This document shows, piece by piece, positions 11,861 to 23,139 of a stretch of 64,000 bases of DNA. A model generated the notes under the pieces. That model saw nothing but the letters and a program-made list of their open reading frames with translations. It was not told the DNA's origin and made no database searches. Origin of the DNA: Anopheles merus (Eukaryota > Arthropoda > Insecta > Diptera > Culicidae); NCBI RefSeq assembly GCF_017562075.2, contig NC_054082.1, positions 52,896,181 through 52,960,180 of the forward strand, in the 5' to 3' direction. How positions within the stretch are numbered: the stretch's first letter is position 1; every line of letters starts with the position of its first letter. The position numbers and the translations under genes are program-made.

Positions 11861-11868
11861 CGATAGAC

Positions 11869-12580
11869 GGTACGGGTTCAATTCTCATCTGCACCCGGTA
11901 CTCAATAGCAAATGCTTTTAATAGTATGACTGCTTACGTGTGTATAGTGCAGCGAGAAGTATCTCGTGCAGGGTTAATTTAAATAGAGATACATTATTTT
12001 ATATTTTTTTGCTAGATACAATGCTTTATATCTAACGTTGAACAGTTTCGTTGTGTTGGCGAATACATTGTTTTCAGGAGAGTTTTGGATAATAACTGTA
12101 CCATTTTGACCAACACACACATGTACTGTTTATGTTTGCAAACAAGAAAGACAGTGCATAGAGGGAAAGGATATTCCGTTTCAAGCCTAACCCTAGCCAT
12201 CGTCTCCTGGCACGTTCGCTCATCATCTGCAGGCCAGACGCATCCGCGATGAAAACGAAACACACAGCCCGCAGGACACCGAAGTGCACGGCACCTACGC
12301 CCGCCCGCAGCTGCATTTGTGCACCGCAGCTGTGGTAGGGTGCGAGGGAGGGTCCTCCGTTCCAGCTGTGCTTCCTCCGCTCGTCCACCGGCATAATGGC
12401 CATTTTTTGCCTGCACTGATTTGTAGTTCTGTTTTTCGTTTTTTTTTCTCCTTCTTCTCGCCATTCTTAGCCAGAGGGTTTTTGTTTATTATTCACTCTT
12501 TCTCCCACGGATCTTCTGGCCCTGGTTCTGAGCGATATGTATCGAAATGGGACAAACAAATGTTTGGATAAAAAGGTCAT

Positions 12581-12669
<89 letters not shown>

Positions 12670-13743
12670 TACATCCATCGGTCGTGGGCTTAATTTGCCA
12701 AGACGTAAAACAGGACAGAGGCAACAAGGATGGATGGACCACTATGGACCGCTCGGATTACATCCATTCGCTCTGGGGTGCGTATGGCTGAAGAAACGAA
12801 CGACAACACACAAACACACAGACAAAACCAAAGGAAAGGATGTAGTTCACCCGCACCCGCACCCACGGACTCAAAACGAGCAAAGGAAAAACAACAAAAA
12901 GGATCCTTTTTCGACAGAGAGGACCCGGCGGTCGTTCGCCAACTACTCTACGGTGTCGTAGATGGATGTTAAGGATAAGCGAAAAGGGACAAAGCAAAAC
13001 AGGACCAACAACATCAAAACGGCCAGAGTATGTTTGTGTTGAAATCACATCAGTTTGTTCCTCGCTGTTCGATGCACATGCAGTTGTAGCAGCAGCAGCA
13101 GTGTTGCAATCGTAAGCATTAGTGCACAGTCAACACAGTTAAATCGACTAGTTAGAGGAGCAAGCGAGTTTCGAATCGATTCCATCCTAGCCCTTTGGCG
13201 GGTCTTTAAACAATCCTCTGCTGGCGCTGAGAGCGGACAATTTGAGCCTTACGCGTACCTGTGCGATTAGCGTTAGTGAGTGTATGTGTGTGTGTTATTT
13301 TCAGATCGTTCGTTCGTTCGTTGGCGGTCGGTCGGTCGGTCAGTCGGTCCGTCACACGGAGAGCGCTGGTACAAACGCCAGCAATCGATTCCGGCCGAAG
13401 TAACGTGGTTGGGTGGTTTATGTGGGTCCTTCGACGGACTTCACTTGTGTTTGTAAAGCGCTCAAACGACACCCAACAGGTCTCGCCCAGGATTGTTTGT
13501 GACGGTACGGCGTCACCGTTTGCGTGTCATGTGGTTCCTGCCGTTTATTTTAACAATTGCATCGCAACACTCCCGGCGCGTTTGGTGGTTGGCGCCTTGC
13601 TAGCAACGAAACGAAAAACAACGCGTTCAGTCGCTCGGACGGCCTTGAAGAGTGCAGTTGGCCTACTACTGGCAGAGGAGCCTAGGACCTGTGACTGTGG
13701 GAATGGTGCACTGAACGGGAAGAGTAATTAACACAGACGAGAC
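11869..13743. other. Intergenic / 5' region of the REJ-GPS receptor gene
   Basis: No coding region supported. The Arg/Cys-rich minus-strand frame at 12012-12464 has no recognisable domain. Contains a long CA microsatellite (12583-12665). The last few hundred bases before 13744 are probably 5' UTR and promoter of the following gene; no clear core promoter was identified. Confidence 0.5.
12583..12665. repeat. (CA)n microsatellite, about 41 units
   Basis: Uninterrupted CA dinucleotides, flanked by CATACATACAT. It creates spurious poly-Cys/Val and poly-Thr/His frames on both strands. Confidence 0.97.
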
Positions 13744-16700
13744 ATGAAGCGGTCCTACGCAGCGTTAATAGGACCGGTGCTATGGTGGGTGGTTTGCTTG
13801 GCATGGATCGAACGATCGTTAGCGGTGAGTTATCAGCCCTTTTTGCCAAGCCTGTTAGTACACAGCAATCAATAAGGTTCGCTTTCTTTGCTTTGTTTTC
13901 CAGCAGGAAAAACCAACGTTTCGCATAATAGCACCCGAGTTTATCTGTAATCCGGCCCAAGGTCATGGCAGCACGACCGATAGTAGCGGTGCAGCGGCCG
14001 GTGGTGCCACCGGTGGGAATTTCACACAATCCGCATCCGCACGCCACCTAACGATCGGGTAAGACACGCTTTGGATTGGAGCGTAGGGTGGGAATGATGG
14101 GGGAAGGTGTCCTTGCGGCGCAGAAGCGCATAAATTATTGATTTCATTATGGAGTGCCCACTGCTTCCTGCCACTTTCTCCTCGCAACCGTGCCTTACTG
14201 TGCGCTATCCCTTTTTTCCGTGACAGCTTTCAAACGAATGGCGGGCAGCAGCTGCACTACCGGGTGAAAACGTACTTTACGCTGCTGGGCGACACCGCAT
14301 TCATCAGCCAGCGGCATACGGTCGGGCTGTGGCGGGCCGTACGCCAGCTCGAGCAGCGTGTCCGGCGCGAACGGGACGTGATCGCGCAGCGCGGACAGAT
14401 GACGATCGGTACGGACGAGCTGGTACCGGGCGTAGTGTACACGTTCGGCGTGGTCGCGCTCGATGCGGCCGGCGTGGAGAGCGAGGAGCAAAACTTTACT
14501 ATGACCTACCGGGACGCGGACCAGGGTGCCTCGTTCGAGCACGGTGGGTCCACGCGGGGCGGTAACGACGTGTCGCTGGTAATGCTGGGCGCCGAGCGGA
14601 CGTACGCGGACGTGGACTATCTCGTGACGGCGCAGCTCATATTTTGTGTCCGGCGGGTGGATTACTTCTATCGCTGGACCATCGCCGAGGACGGAGGGCG
14701 CAACGACAGCGAACCGCTGGCGGTTGCGATGGAACGCTCCAAGACGCTTACCGTGCCGGCGGGTACGTTGCTTCCCGGCCAGGCGTACGACATCGAGGTG
14801 CGGGTGTATTCGACGTCCAGTGTGGATGAAATGATTGCGAGGGCACGCATGACGGTGCGCGTTTTGCGCCGTGTCCCAACAGCTGTTCTGTTTCCCGTCG
14901 ATGCCGTGGTCGGCATTGATCAAACCGTGCGGGTGCGATCGTACGTGTCCGGTGGCGGGGAGGGGATGGTGTGGTCCTGCCAGAGCTCGAATGCGGACGG
15001 CAATTGTGACGACACGTTCGAGGTGAGCGATGGCGAGGCACTGGTAACCTTCTACAAGGAGGGTCAGTACGTTGTGCAGGCCTCCATTGCCGGCGGGGAG
15101 GAACGGGAATCCGAACCACGGTGGACGTCGCTGTTGGTGGTTCATCCGAAGGTTACACCCGCGGTTCGCGTGCTCCAGTGGTCTCAGTATCCGGCCGTTG
15201 CCGGGGAACCGTTCGAGCTGCTCGTGAGCGTGGCCGGACTCGTGCCGAACTGTTACTCCAACTGGACCGTGCTGAAGGAGGAGGGCGGCTTTGCGTATTT
15301 CGATCCCGCGCAGCTGCCGAACGGCCGCACCTTGGGTGGTCTGTTCATACGCGATGTGGAGGAAAACTTTCTTGCCGAGCTGGTGGACTATGGGAACGAT
15401 ACGGTCGTGAAGGATGTGCCATTGTCCATTCCGGGTCGATCGCTTACCGGACCGTGGAAGGGGCTGGAACCGAACGCGCGCTATAAATTGCGCCTGGAAA
15501 CGGTCTGCCCCGAACCGATCGACGATAGCAAACCGGGCGGACCACAAGCTTCACGCGAACCGATCAAAAGCCACTGGACGTTCGTGCTGGAGACAAACGG
15601 AGCACCGGAAGCGGTGCTACCGATGGTGTTGACCCCGGAAGCGAATGGAACGGCCCTAGACACCGTGTACAAGCTGGCGACCGGGATCGCGAAGGACACC
15701 GAACTGGACTACCCGTTGCGATACAGCTTCTGGTACGTGGCCGACGGTGTGGACGTACACGTGGCCACCTACTGCGAGATAACATCGGCCGAAACGGTTC
15801 TTCCGTACAGTAAAACTGGTTGCGTCGGAACGTACGCGGTCGTGTGCGATTCACGCGGCGCCTGTTCGAAGATCATCGGTCCGGACGCTTGCGTGCTTCC
15901 CGGGGCTGAACCATCGGCGGAAGCTGTACTGTGGGCGCTGGAATCGGTGGAGGCATTTTTTGATCGGCTCAACTATCGCGATGCGTTGAAAAATGCATTC
16001 GAGCTGCTGATAACGTTGCGCAACCGGCACTCGCCCCAGTACGACGGCGCGTACCGCCGGTTCGTCGAGCAGTTGCAGCAATCCATTGCGCACATCCGCA
16101 AGGTGTACGCGGAAACGGCGTACCTGTCCGAGGCCGCAATCCAGGAGTTCATCGTGCAGGCAAAGCCCCTGCTCGATCTGGAGGAGGCGAACAATCACGC
16201 GCTGTTTGAGCAGTTGCTGGAGCTAATGGACGCGTCGCCAAGGCCGAAACGCTCCGCACCAGCGCCCTCAATGGTCGGAGGTGCGAGCAAACTCAACACC
16301 AAGCTGCTACTGATGGAGAGCTTAACTGTATCGAAAAACGTGTCCGTTGCGCGGCAGGCACGTACGAGTTTGTTAAGCTTCGTGCATCAGGCCGCCCGGA
16401 ACTATTGCGCGCAGGAGCCGCACTACGTTTTTGTGGGCCAGCTGCTTACGCTGGAGGTGAATCGCTACCGTAGCGTTGCGGAAATGAACGTTGGCCACGT
16501 GCCGATTCCGAACCACGTGCTGCTCAGCACTCCCGCCGGCCGCGGCCGGCTTCTGGACGCCTTCCCCGAGACGGAGTATTTCTGTCTGGGGCGCGTATAC
16601 TACGCCCGCGATCTGTTTGTCGAGCGGGCCGAGCAAGCGCACGAGCTGGACCTGGGCTTCTACGAAGCGTTCGTGCTGTCGGTGGAGAAGGGCGGCATGT

Positions 16701-17654
16701 GGACGCTGGTGGACTGGAGAAATGACTACTTTCTGTGGTCGCTGGACGGACGCCGGCTGCCGAACGTGACGGTATGTATGCACTTGGAGTGTTGGAAACA
16801 GCAACCAACCAAGGGGCAACTAACTCAAACTCTTGCAATGTTTTCAGTGTCAAACGTGGGGCAACGGTGTATGGAGCGGCAGGGACTGCACTACCGTCGA
16901 AACGGCCACGGATGAAGTGCGGTGTAATTGTACCAAGCTAGCATACCTTAGGTGGTGACCTCGAACGATAAGGAACTGTGAAATGCGATACTTAAGACCT
17001 TGTTTATGTTTAACTTCTGCTTCCAGAATCTCAAACGAAACAGAACCAGCCCCAATCGAGGAGTCCAGTGGATACTCATCAACGGAACCCTATGCAATGT
17101 TCTCGACAAGCGGTCTCCAGTCTACAGTCGCTCCCGAACCAGCAAACACTTCCAATGTGGTGAGTTCGGAGCCCGATCTCATGTCTACGTCACCGGCAAC
17201 AAGCGTGCGCCCGACCGTGATTACGTCCGATGTTGTAACTGCTACCGAAAGCGATATGGTGACTCTGCCAGACAATGCGACCGAACGTGCGGAAACCTTT
17301 CCTATCGTACCGTCACCGAACACGTCCATCGCTCACCAGAATGGACCGAGCGCTCTTCTTCAGGGCGGTAACGAAACCGGCTCCTCCAATAATCAGACCA
17401 ACCGATCGATGGCGGTTTCTTCGCTCGGATATACGGTCGTTGCAGCACTGGCTGTTGCTGCGCTAACGCTGGTCGTGTTAACTGTAGCGTACCGGAGGCG
17501 CAAAGCCGTTCTGCGTCTGGCCGATGAGCTACAGACCGTACCGTCCAGAGCACGTACACAGCCATCGCCACACGTGCGGTATGCTCGGTTTCAAGATGAA
17601 CACAATATGACCGGCGACAACGTGTCCACCATATCGGACGTACTGGCAATCTAA
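13744..17654 (+). CDS. REJ/GPS-domain single-pass membrane protein (polycystin-1-related)
   Basis: Five exons: 13744-13824, 13904-14058, 14227-16771, 16848-16951 and 17027-17654. Their lengths sum to 3,513 bp, an exact 1,170-codon frame plus stop. Exon 1 encodes a signal peptide (MKRSYAALIGPVLWWVVCLAW). Residues to about 550 look like repeated beta-sandwich (PKD/Ig-like) modules. A REJ-like region follows (PEANGTALDTVYKLATG, then DYPLRYSFWY). Exon 4 supplies a GPS motif with the diagnostic spacing (CQTWGNGVWSGRDC, then RCNCTKLAYL). Exon 5 encodes a Ser/Thr-rich juxtamembrane stalk, one transmembrane helix (GYTVVAALAVAALTLVVLTV) stopped by YRRRK, and a ~55-residue tail. REJ plus GPS is the polycystin-1 / sperm-REJ arrangement, but the PLAT domain and multi-pass channel part are absent. 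It is probably a cell-surface adhesion receptor; the ligand is unknown. Confidence 0.88.
13902..13906 (+). promoter_or_regulatory. NAGNAG tandem splice acceptor of receptor exon 2
   Basis: The exon 2 acceptor reads CCAGCAG|G. Use of either AG keeps the frame and includes or drops one Gln immediately after the signal peptide. Confidence 0.6.
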
Positions 17655-17943
17655 TGCGGATCATTTGGGCTGTGGTTTTGAGTGTTAATGAACCGACCTG
17701 CGTTTAAGCGTTCTCTCGCTTTCCCACCAGAAGTGATCTCAAGATATCTTTAAACCCCACCCTGCTTCTATTATCCTATGACACATTGCATGTGTGTGTG
17801 TAGTTGCCACTTTTGTGATTTTAGCGTAGTGTATGCATGTACAATTTCACAACGATAGATGTGAGCAAAGGTAATAATCACGTTATATTTGTAGAAGCTG
17901 ATATGTTTTATGGAAAAGTAAATTCTTCGTCGGTTTTGGAGGC

Positions 17944-17949
17944 AATAAA
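17944..17949 (+). terminator. Candidate polyadenylation signal AATAAA of the receptor gene
   Basis: AATAAA 290 bp after the stop codon; the first canonical hexamer seen downstream. Confidence 0.5.
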
Positions 17950-19398
17950 ATACAAGAACATAAAAATAAGCAAATAAATACAGAGTTTGGCAATAATTTC
18001 TTAACCTCTTCTTAACCACTATCGTTGAATTGTTCGCTAACATATTCAGGCTTTTCACTCAAACGGACATTTCGTTCATTTTGGCAATCGGCGTTCCCGT
18101 TCGAGTTACCGTCGGCAGATGCGAGTTTTTTTTTCGGAAACATGCAAATTTAACTATACCAAGAACATAAATCTAAGCATTCTTTGTTTGTAGTTAAGGT
18201 AAACGTTAGTTTAGCCACACTCTCGTCACTCATATTTCCAGGTCATTTTATACAGTTCCGCAGACAACTTATCAGAAAATCTTTTTCACTCATCGTTGAG
18301 GACACTCTTTAGCTATGCTCCTGTGAAAATTACGCTGAATTAAAATATGGAGACAGGACATTAGAGTGGAAGTGGTCTAGTAAGACGAGTTAAGAACCAT
18401 AGCGGTTACAGGAAAAAGGCCGTGTTGAAGCTTCGAGCAGGGTGATGGACGTGAATCTCGATAGTATGAATGTAAAACTTCAACAAATTACTCGCAGACA
18501 GAAGCTAAGCTACTGACCTCCGGGTCTCCTTCGGCCACGGGGCGTCATGCGGTTTTTTAGTCCGCATTATGGTTGATTTGTCACTGAAGGTGACATGCCA
18601 CTCATTGCGCGACATGGTAGCAACATACTGTGCGTTAGGAAGAGCAATCGACTGCAGAAAAACACAATGGAAGTGTAGTGCGTCCAAGGGGATAGGAAAG
18701 GATGCCTACGGTAACCATATAGAGCTCAGAATGTACCGTCCCCCGTAGCAAGGATTGACTATCAGGCTACATGGTAATGAATAAAGTCTCGAAAGCCTGT
18801 ATAGGCCTGCCGGCATGTCCGCGATGTTACGCCAAATAGAAGAAGATTTTAAAGACTCAAGAAGACCACAAGAGCGCAAAAGCGGAATGTTGGGCATACC
18901 AAGATTGTCTCTTCTGTAAGTACGCATTTGGGATTGAATAGGATCATCAAATAAGAGTTTTCGGAAAATCTTTGAATTCCAGTGCACTCGGCAGATTGCT
19001 ACCGGTCCTTGACTAGTTCATATAAAAAGTTAAAATGTAATTTAATATTACATTAAAAGAAAGTTATCTGAATAAGAGGCTGTTCGTATAACAAGTGAGT
19101 TACTGGAAATAAATAAATTTGTTATGCAAGGTTAATTATATCTCAAGAATAAGCTGTAAGTTACTTATAATAAAGCCCTAGAGGCAAATAAATAAAATTA
19201 AATAAATTAAATAAATTAAATAAATAAAACCAATTAAATAATGTACATGCCGGCTGCTTTGCTTTTGATAGAAATGGAAATTATGCTCGCATTAATAATC
19301 ATTGCTGCTCGTGACAGCTACAACACGAAGAAATTTTACAATTCATAAGATTTTTCAGCATTCCTGTAAGTAGAAACTGAACTGAACTGTACGATGCA
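17950..19398. other. Intergenic; start of repeat-rich half
   Basis: No gene recognised apart from the SINE fragment at 18728-18847. Composition becomes AT-rich, with (TAAA)-like runs at 19185-19235. Frames on either strand are short and featureless. Confidence 0.5.
18728..18847 (+). mobile_element. tRNA-derived SINE, B subfamily, 5' truncated
   Basis: Matches the 3' two thirds of the copies at 40,433 and 62,646: CCCGTAGCAAGGATTGACTA, GGTAATGAATAAAGTCTCGA, GCCTGTATAGGCC, then TTACGCCAAATAGAAGAAG. The box A/box B part is missing. Confidence 0.75.
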
Positions 19399-20411
19399 CT
19401 AAGGTCGAGGTGTTGCTCTAGTGGGTGAAGGTACAACCCTTGTGGTAGTTGGAGTCGTTGTAGGTAGGGTTCTAGTTGTTGTTGTTGTTGTAGGTGGGGT
19501 TGTAGTAGTTGTCGTTGTAGGTGGGGTTGTAGTAGTTGTCGTTGTAGGTGGGGTTGTAGTAGTTGTCGTTGTAGTTGGGGTTGTGGTAGTTTCAGTTGAG
19601 GTTGTTGTAGCTTCAACGGGAGTTGTAGAAGTAGTTTCCGTGGGGGTTGTTGATGTTGTAGTTTCTGTGGGGATTGTTGCTGTAGTAGTTTCAATGGGAG
19701 TTGTAGTGGTAGTTTCAGTTGAGGTTGTTGTTGTTTCCGTGGGGGTTATTGTTGTTGTAGTTTCTGTGGGAGCTGTTGTTGTTGTAGTTTCCGTGAGGGT
19801 TGTTATTGATGTAGTTTCAATGGGAGTTGTAGTGGTAATTTCAGTTGAGGTTGTTGTTGTTTCCATAGGGGTTGTTGTTGTTGTAGTTTCCATAGGGGTT
19901 GTTGTTGTACTTTCTGTAAGGGTTGTTGTAATGGTAGTTTCTGTGGGGGTTATTGTTGTAGTTTCAATGGGAGTTGTAGTAGTAGCTTCCGTGGGGGTTG
20001 ATGTTGTTGTAGTTTCCGTGGGGGTTGATGTTGTAGTAGTTTCAATGGGAATTCTAGTGGTAGTTTCAGTTGAGGTTGTTATTGTTTCCATGGGAGTTGT
20101 AGTAGTAGCTTCCGTGGGGGTTGATGTTGTTGTAGTTTCCGTGGAAGTTGATGTTGTAGTAGTTTCAATGGGAATTCTAGTGGTAGTTTCAGTTGAGGTT
20201 GTTGTAACTTCAATTGGAGTTGTAGTGGTAGATTCCATTGGGGTTGTTGTAGTGGTAATTTCTGCGGGGGTGTTGTTGTAGTAGTAGTTTCAGTTGAGGT
20301 TGTTGTGGTTTCCATGGGAGTTGTTGTTGTGGTAGTTTCCGTGGGGGTTGCAGTACCAGTAGTTTCCGTATTGGTTGAAGATATTGTCGTTATCGTTGAA
20401 GTTGAAAAAGT

Positions 20412-22315
20412 GATTTATTTATTTATTTTATTTATTTATTTATTTATTTCTACAAATGTCCGCCTCGAGGGCTTAACAATGTTTCTTAATTACTAAGGAA
20501 AGGATAAGGATGAGGAAGAGTGAAGACGAGAACGGAAGAGGGATAAAGGAGTGTTAAAATCGAACAAATGATAGTATGAATTAAATGCAATCTGAGCTTT
20601 AAGGAATGGGTCATTTTGCCCATATCGAGTTAGCCGGGTGGGAATATAGAGAGGTGGTCTATTGCGAAGATGGCGGGAAGGGGCATAAAAGGAAATGGCA
20701 GATAAGAGATAAGGAACATCAAGCTCATTAAGGATGACGCTGGCAATGAAACAAGCTTGCAAGTGCGAGTGGCGAGTTTTTATCGAGTCCAGACCCAAGA
20801 GTCGACAACGATGTGGATAAGACGGGATCACTGCATTATCATGACCCGAAAGAAAACGCCTCGTGGCAAGTCGTGTAAATTTGCGTTGAACACCTTCCAA
20901 TCTAGCAATATCCTGCACATTATTGGGGGACCAAACCACACAAGCGTAATCGAGAATGGGGCGTACCCAGCAACAATAGAGAGACTTGAGACACAAGGGA
21001 TCACGGATAAAATGAGACAGACGAGTAATAAGGCCCAAAGTACGGTAAGCTTTGCTTGTGACAAAGTCGATATGGTCTTTGAACGTAAGCTTTTCATCCA
21101 ACCAGACGCCAAGATCTTTGACGGAAGTTACACGATTGATAGGAATATCTCTCAACGTGTAGTTCCAAAGTACCTTACGGGTGGACCGACCAAACGAGAT
21201 GGTGTTGCATTTTATTGGACAAAGACGCAAGCCATTATGTTCACACCAAACAGAGAAAGAGGATAGTACATTTTGAAGTTCACAACAATCCTCAGAAGAA
21301 GAGACAGGAAAGAAAATTTTTAGGTCATCCGCATACATAAGAAGACCATCGGGGGGAAGCACATTTACACAGTCATTTACAAACAAGACAAACAAAAGGG
21401 GGCTTAAAACGCTCCCTTGCGGAACACCAGACAGGCCCACAAAGCGGTTTGATAGACAATTTACGACACGGACTCGGTAAGATCTTCCAACTAGATAGGA
21501 CTTCAACCAGGCGACCATAGATTCATTAAATCCCAGTTTAGCAAATTTGGCCAATAACAAATTGATAGGAACGCTATCAAATGCTGCCTTGAAATCAGTA
21601 TAAATCGTGTCCACTTGACGACCAGAAGCCATGTTGTTGAAAATGAACGAAACTAGGGACATGGGATTAGACGAGGTCGATCGTTTGGGCATGAAGCCAT
21701 GCTGGTGAGGTGAAATATAATGCACTACACGCTTAAGGAATGAGAAGTGAATAACATATTCGAAAATCTTGGCCGAAGCACAAAGTAATGACACCCCGCG
21801 ATAATTTTTGGCATTCGTTCTTTCGCCTTTCTTATGTACAGGCACTAGCCATGCACATTTCCATAACATTGGAAAGGAACCGGAATTTAACGACTTTCTA
21901 AATAAACGATACAGTAGTGGGACAAAATCAATACGCATTTTTTAATCACAGATGAAGGAATACCATCGGGACCTGGAGAGAAAGAGACCTTTAGCTTAGA
22001 TATAGCCATAGCAACAACATCCTCATCTATTGCGACATCAAAAGAAGGAATGATATTTGATGGTGTATGGGTGAGGCCATCTGACAAAGACAAGGGACAA
22101 GTAGTAGGGTCAACGAATACGCTTGCGAAGTGTTTGGCAAATAAATTACATTGGTCATCGGGAGAACTGGCAGACTCGCCGTCCAAGGAAAGTTGGGAAG
22201 GAATAGTATTAGGGTTTACCCTGGCATTACAGTACCGCCAAAAAGCTCTCGGATGCATCGAGAAGCGATCTTGGAGCCTAATTAAGAATGCGTTGTGACG
22301 CCACCGGTTATAAGA
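20412..22315 (-). mobile_element. 5'-truncated non-LTR retrotransposon inserted in mucin-like copy 1
   Basis: Comparison with the uninterrupted copies at 30.2 and 41.2 kb shows that the sequence between GAAAAAGTGAT and GATGGATGCAG is extra; only GAT is duplicated. The 3' end carries a tail of AAAT repeats (20414-20449 on the complementary strand) preceded by CCCTCGAGGCGGACATTTGT. The 5' end is truncated inside the reverse-transcriptase ORF. The frames inside are the RT and C-terminal region of a jockey/I-like element. Confidence 0.88.
20493..22310 (-). pseudogene. Reverse transcriptase ORF of the inserted non-LTR element
   Basis: A 481-residue frame (20493-21938) shows RT motifs in order: WLVPVHKKGERTNAKNYRGV, YTDFKAAFDSV, LSGVPQGSVLSPLLF and the catalytic LLMYADDLKIF, followed by the C-terminal region with RLEGVQRKFTRLA and the YAPSRHLRNRPPLY block. 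The N-terminal part (with PGPDGIPSSV) lies in another frame between about 21887 and 22310, so at least one frameshift separates them. The protein copies element RNA into DNA at a nicked site; endonuclease and ORF1 are missing here. Family resemblance is to the jockey/I/R1 supergroup, without firm clade. Confidence 0.85.
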
Positions 22316-23078
22316 GATGGATGCAGTTGTAGAAGTTGTAGGAATGATGACCGTTGTAGTTGATATTATAGAGCCGGTTGTTTTTGGAAAACATGTTATA
22401 CCATGATAACACAGCTTGTTCTTTGCCAGTAGAGGAAAGGGACAGTAACAATTTCTCGTAGGCATTTTTGAGACAGGATGTTTAGTTTCGTAATTGTCAC
22501 CAACATCATTCCAAGGGCGAGCGAGAGAAGGCCAAATGAAGTACTCTGAAATGAAGAAATCTCATATAACGGTGACATTGTGTAGGATATTTCGTATTGC
22601 GATTGATCTATCTTACGATATGGCTGTGTTGATAGAAGTGCTTCATTTGGATCTGCGTTATGTGATTGATAATCTCGAACATCATGCTGAGGACAGAGCC
22701 ATTTCCCATAAGAGGGGTGCACTGAAGTTTTAGGTTGCGGCGGATTAAAATATCTTTTTTGCGTAAATTTCGCACACTGGAGATTGCTTCTGGAACATAC
22801 TTTGGAACATATGCATTTGCGGTGTCAGTAACAGTTACTTTATTTGAGAATGATCCACTAAGTTCTTCACACTCTAGTTGGCTATTTGTAAGCAATCTGT
22901 TCGCCAAAACTAAGGTTAATAGCAGCAGGATGATCACACCAACAAAACAAGTAACACGCTTTCTTCTATTGCACCGTTGTATGCACGTGTATGCTAATGA
23001 ACTCATATTGAAATAGCTAACCAGCCACCACGAAAGAGCGTCAACGAAAAACTCATGTTTACAAGCACGCGATATGCC

Positions 23079-23139
23079 TTTATAATAAAACCCAAGACTC
23101 TATCACAATGTTGTTGTATCGTTTCAGACGTGTCGACTA
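23079..23139 (-). promoter_or_regulatory. Mucin-family promoter: TATA box plus upstream block, copy 1
   Basis: TATAAA at 23084-23079, and the block containing TCGACACGTCTGAAACGAT at 23139-23118. The gap between them is the same 34 positions as in copies 2, 3 and 4. Confidence 0.7.

Larger units (their letters stand above)
19399..23006 (-). pseudogene. Mucin-like family copy 1, retrotransposon-split and frameshifted
   Basis: Same layout as the intact copy at 40.8-41.9 kb: exon 1 23006-22617, intron 22616-22546 (71 bp, GTAAGAT..TTTCAG), exon 2 from 22545. Exon 1 encodes the N-terminal anchor but has an A6 tract where the intact gene has A7 (in the RKKR codons), shifting the frame. Exon 2 keeps the four-Cys motif (NCYCPFPLLAKNKLC, YHGITCF) and is then broken by a 1.9-kb non-LTR element at about 20412-22315. 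The remainder (20411-19399) is the Thr-rich tail, with a third lesion near 20265, an extra C in a C run that diverts the frame into a Gln/Leu-rich reading. The 279-residue tail frame uses a unit resembling TPIETTTTSTE rather than the PTTTTTTTT unit of other copies. Almost certainly non-functional as the full protein. Confidence 0.85.

Noticed and set aside
12012..12464. Arg/Cys-rich minus frame of 150 residues
   Set aside because: No domain, overlapping alternative frames, and no transcript signals.
12467..12791. Poly-Cys/Val and poly-Thr/His frames around 12.6 kb
   Set aside because: Produced by the CA microsatellite on both strands.
19421..20281. Long Val/Gly-rich open frame on the + strand (also 29580-30317 and 40762-41310)
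   Set aside because: These are the complement of the Thr-coding minisatellites; only the minus frame connects through the conserved intron to the Cys motif and anchor.
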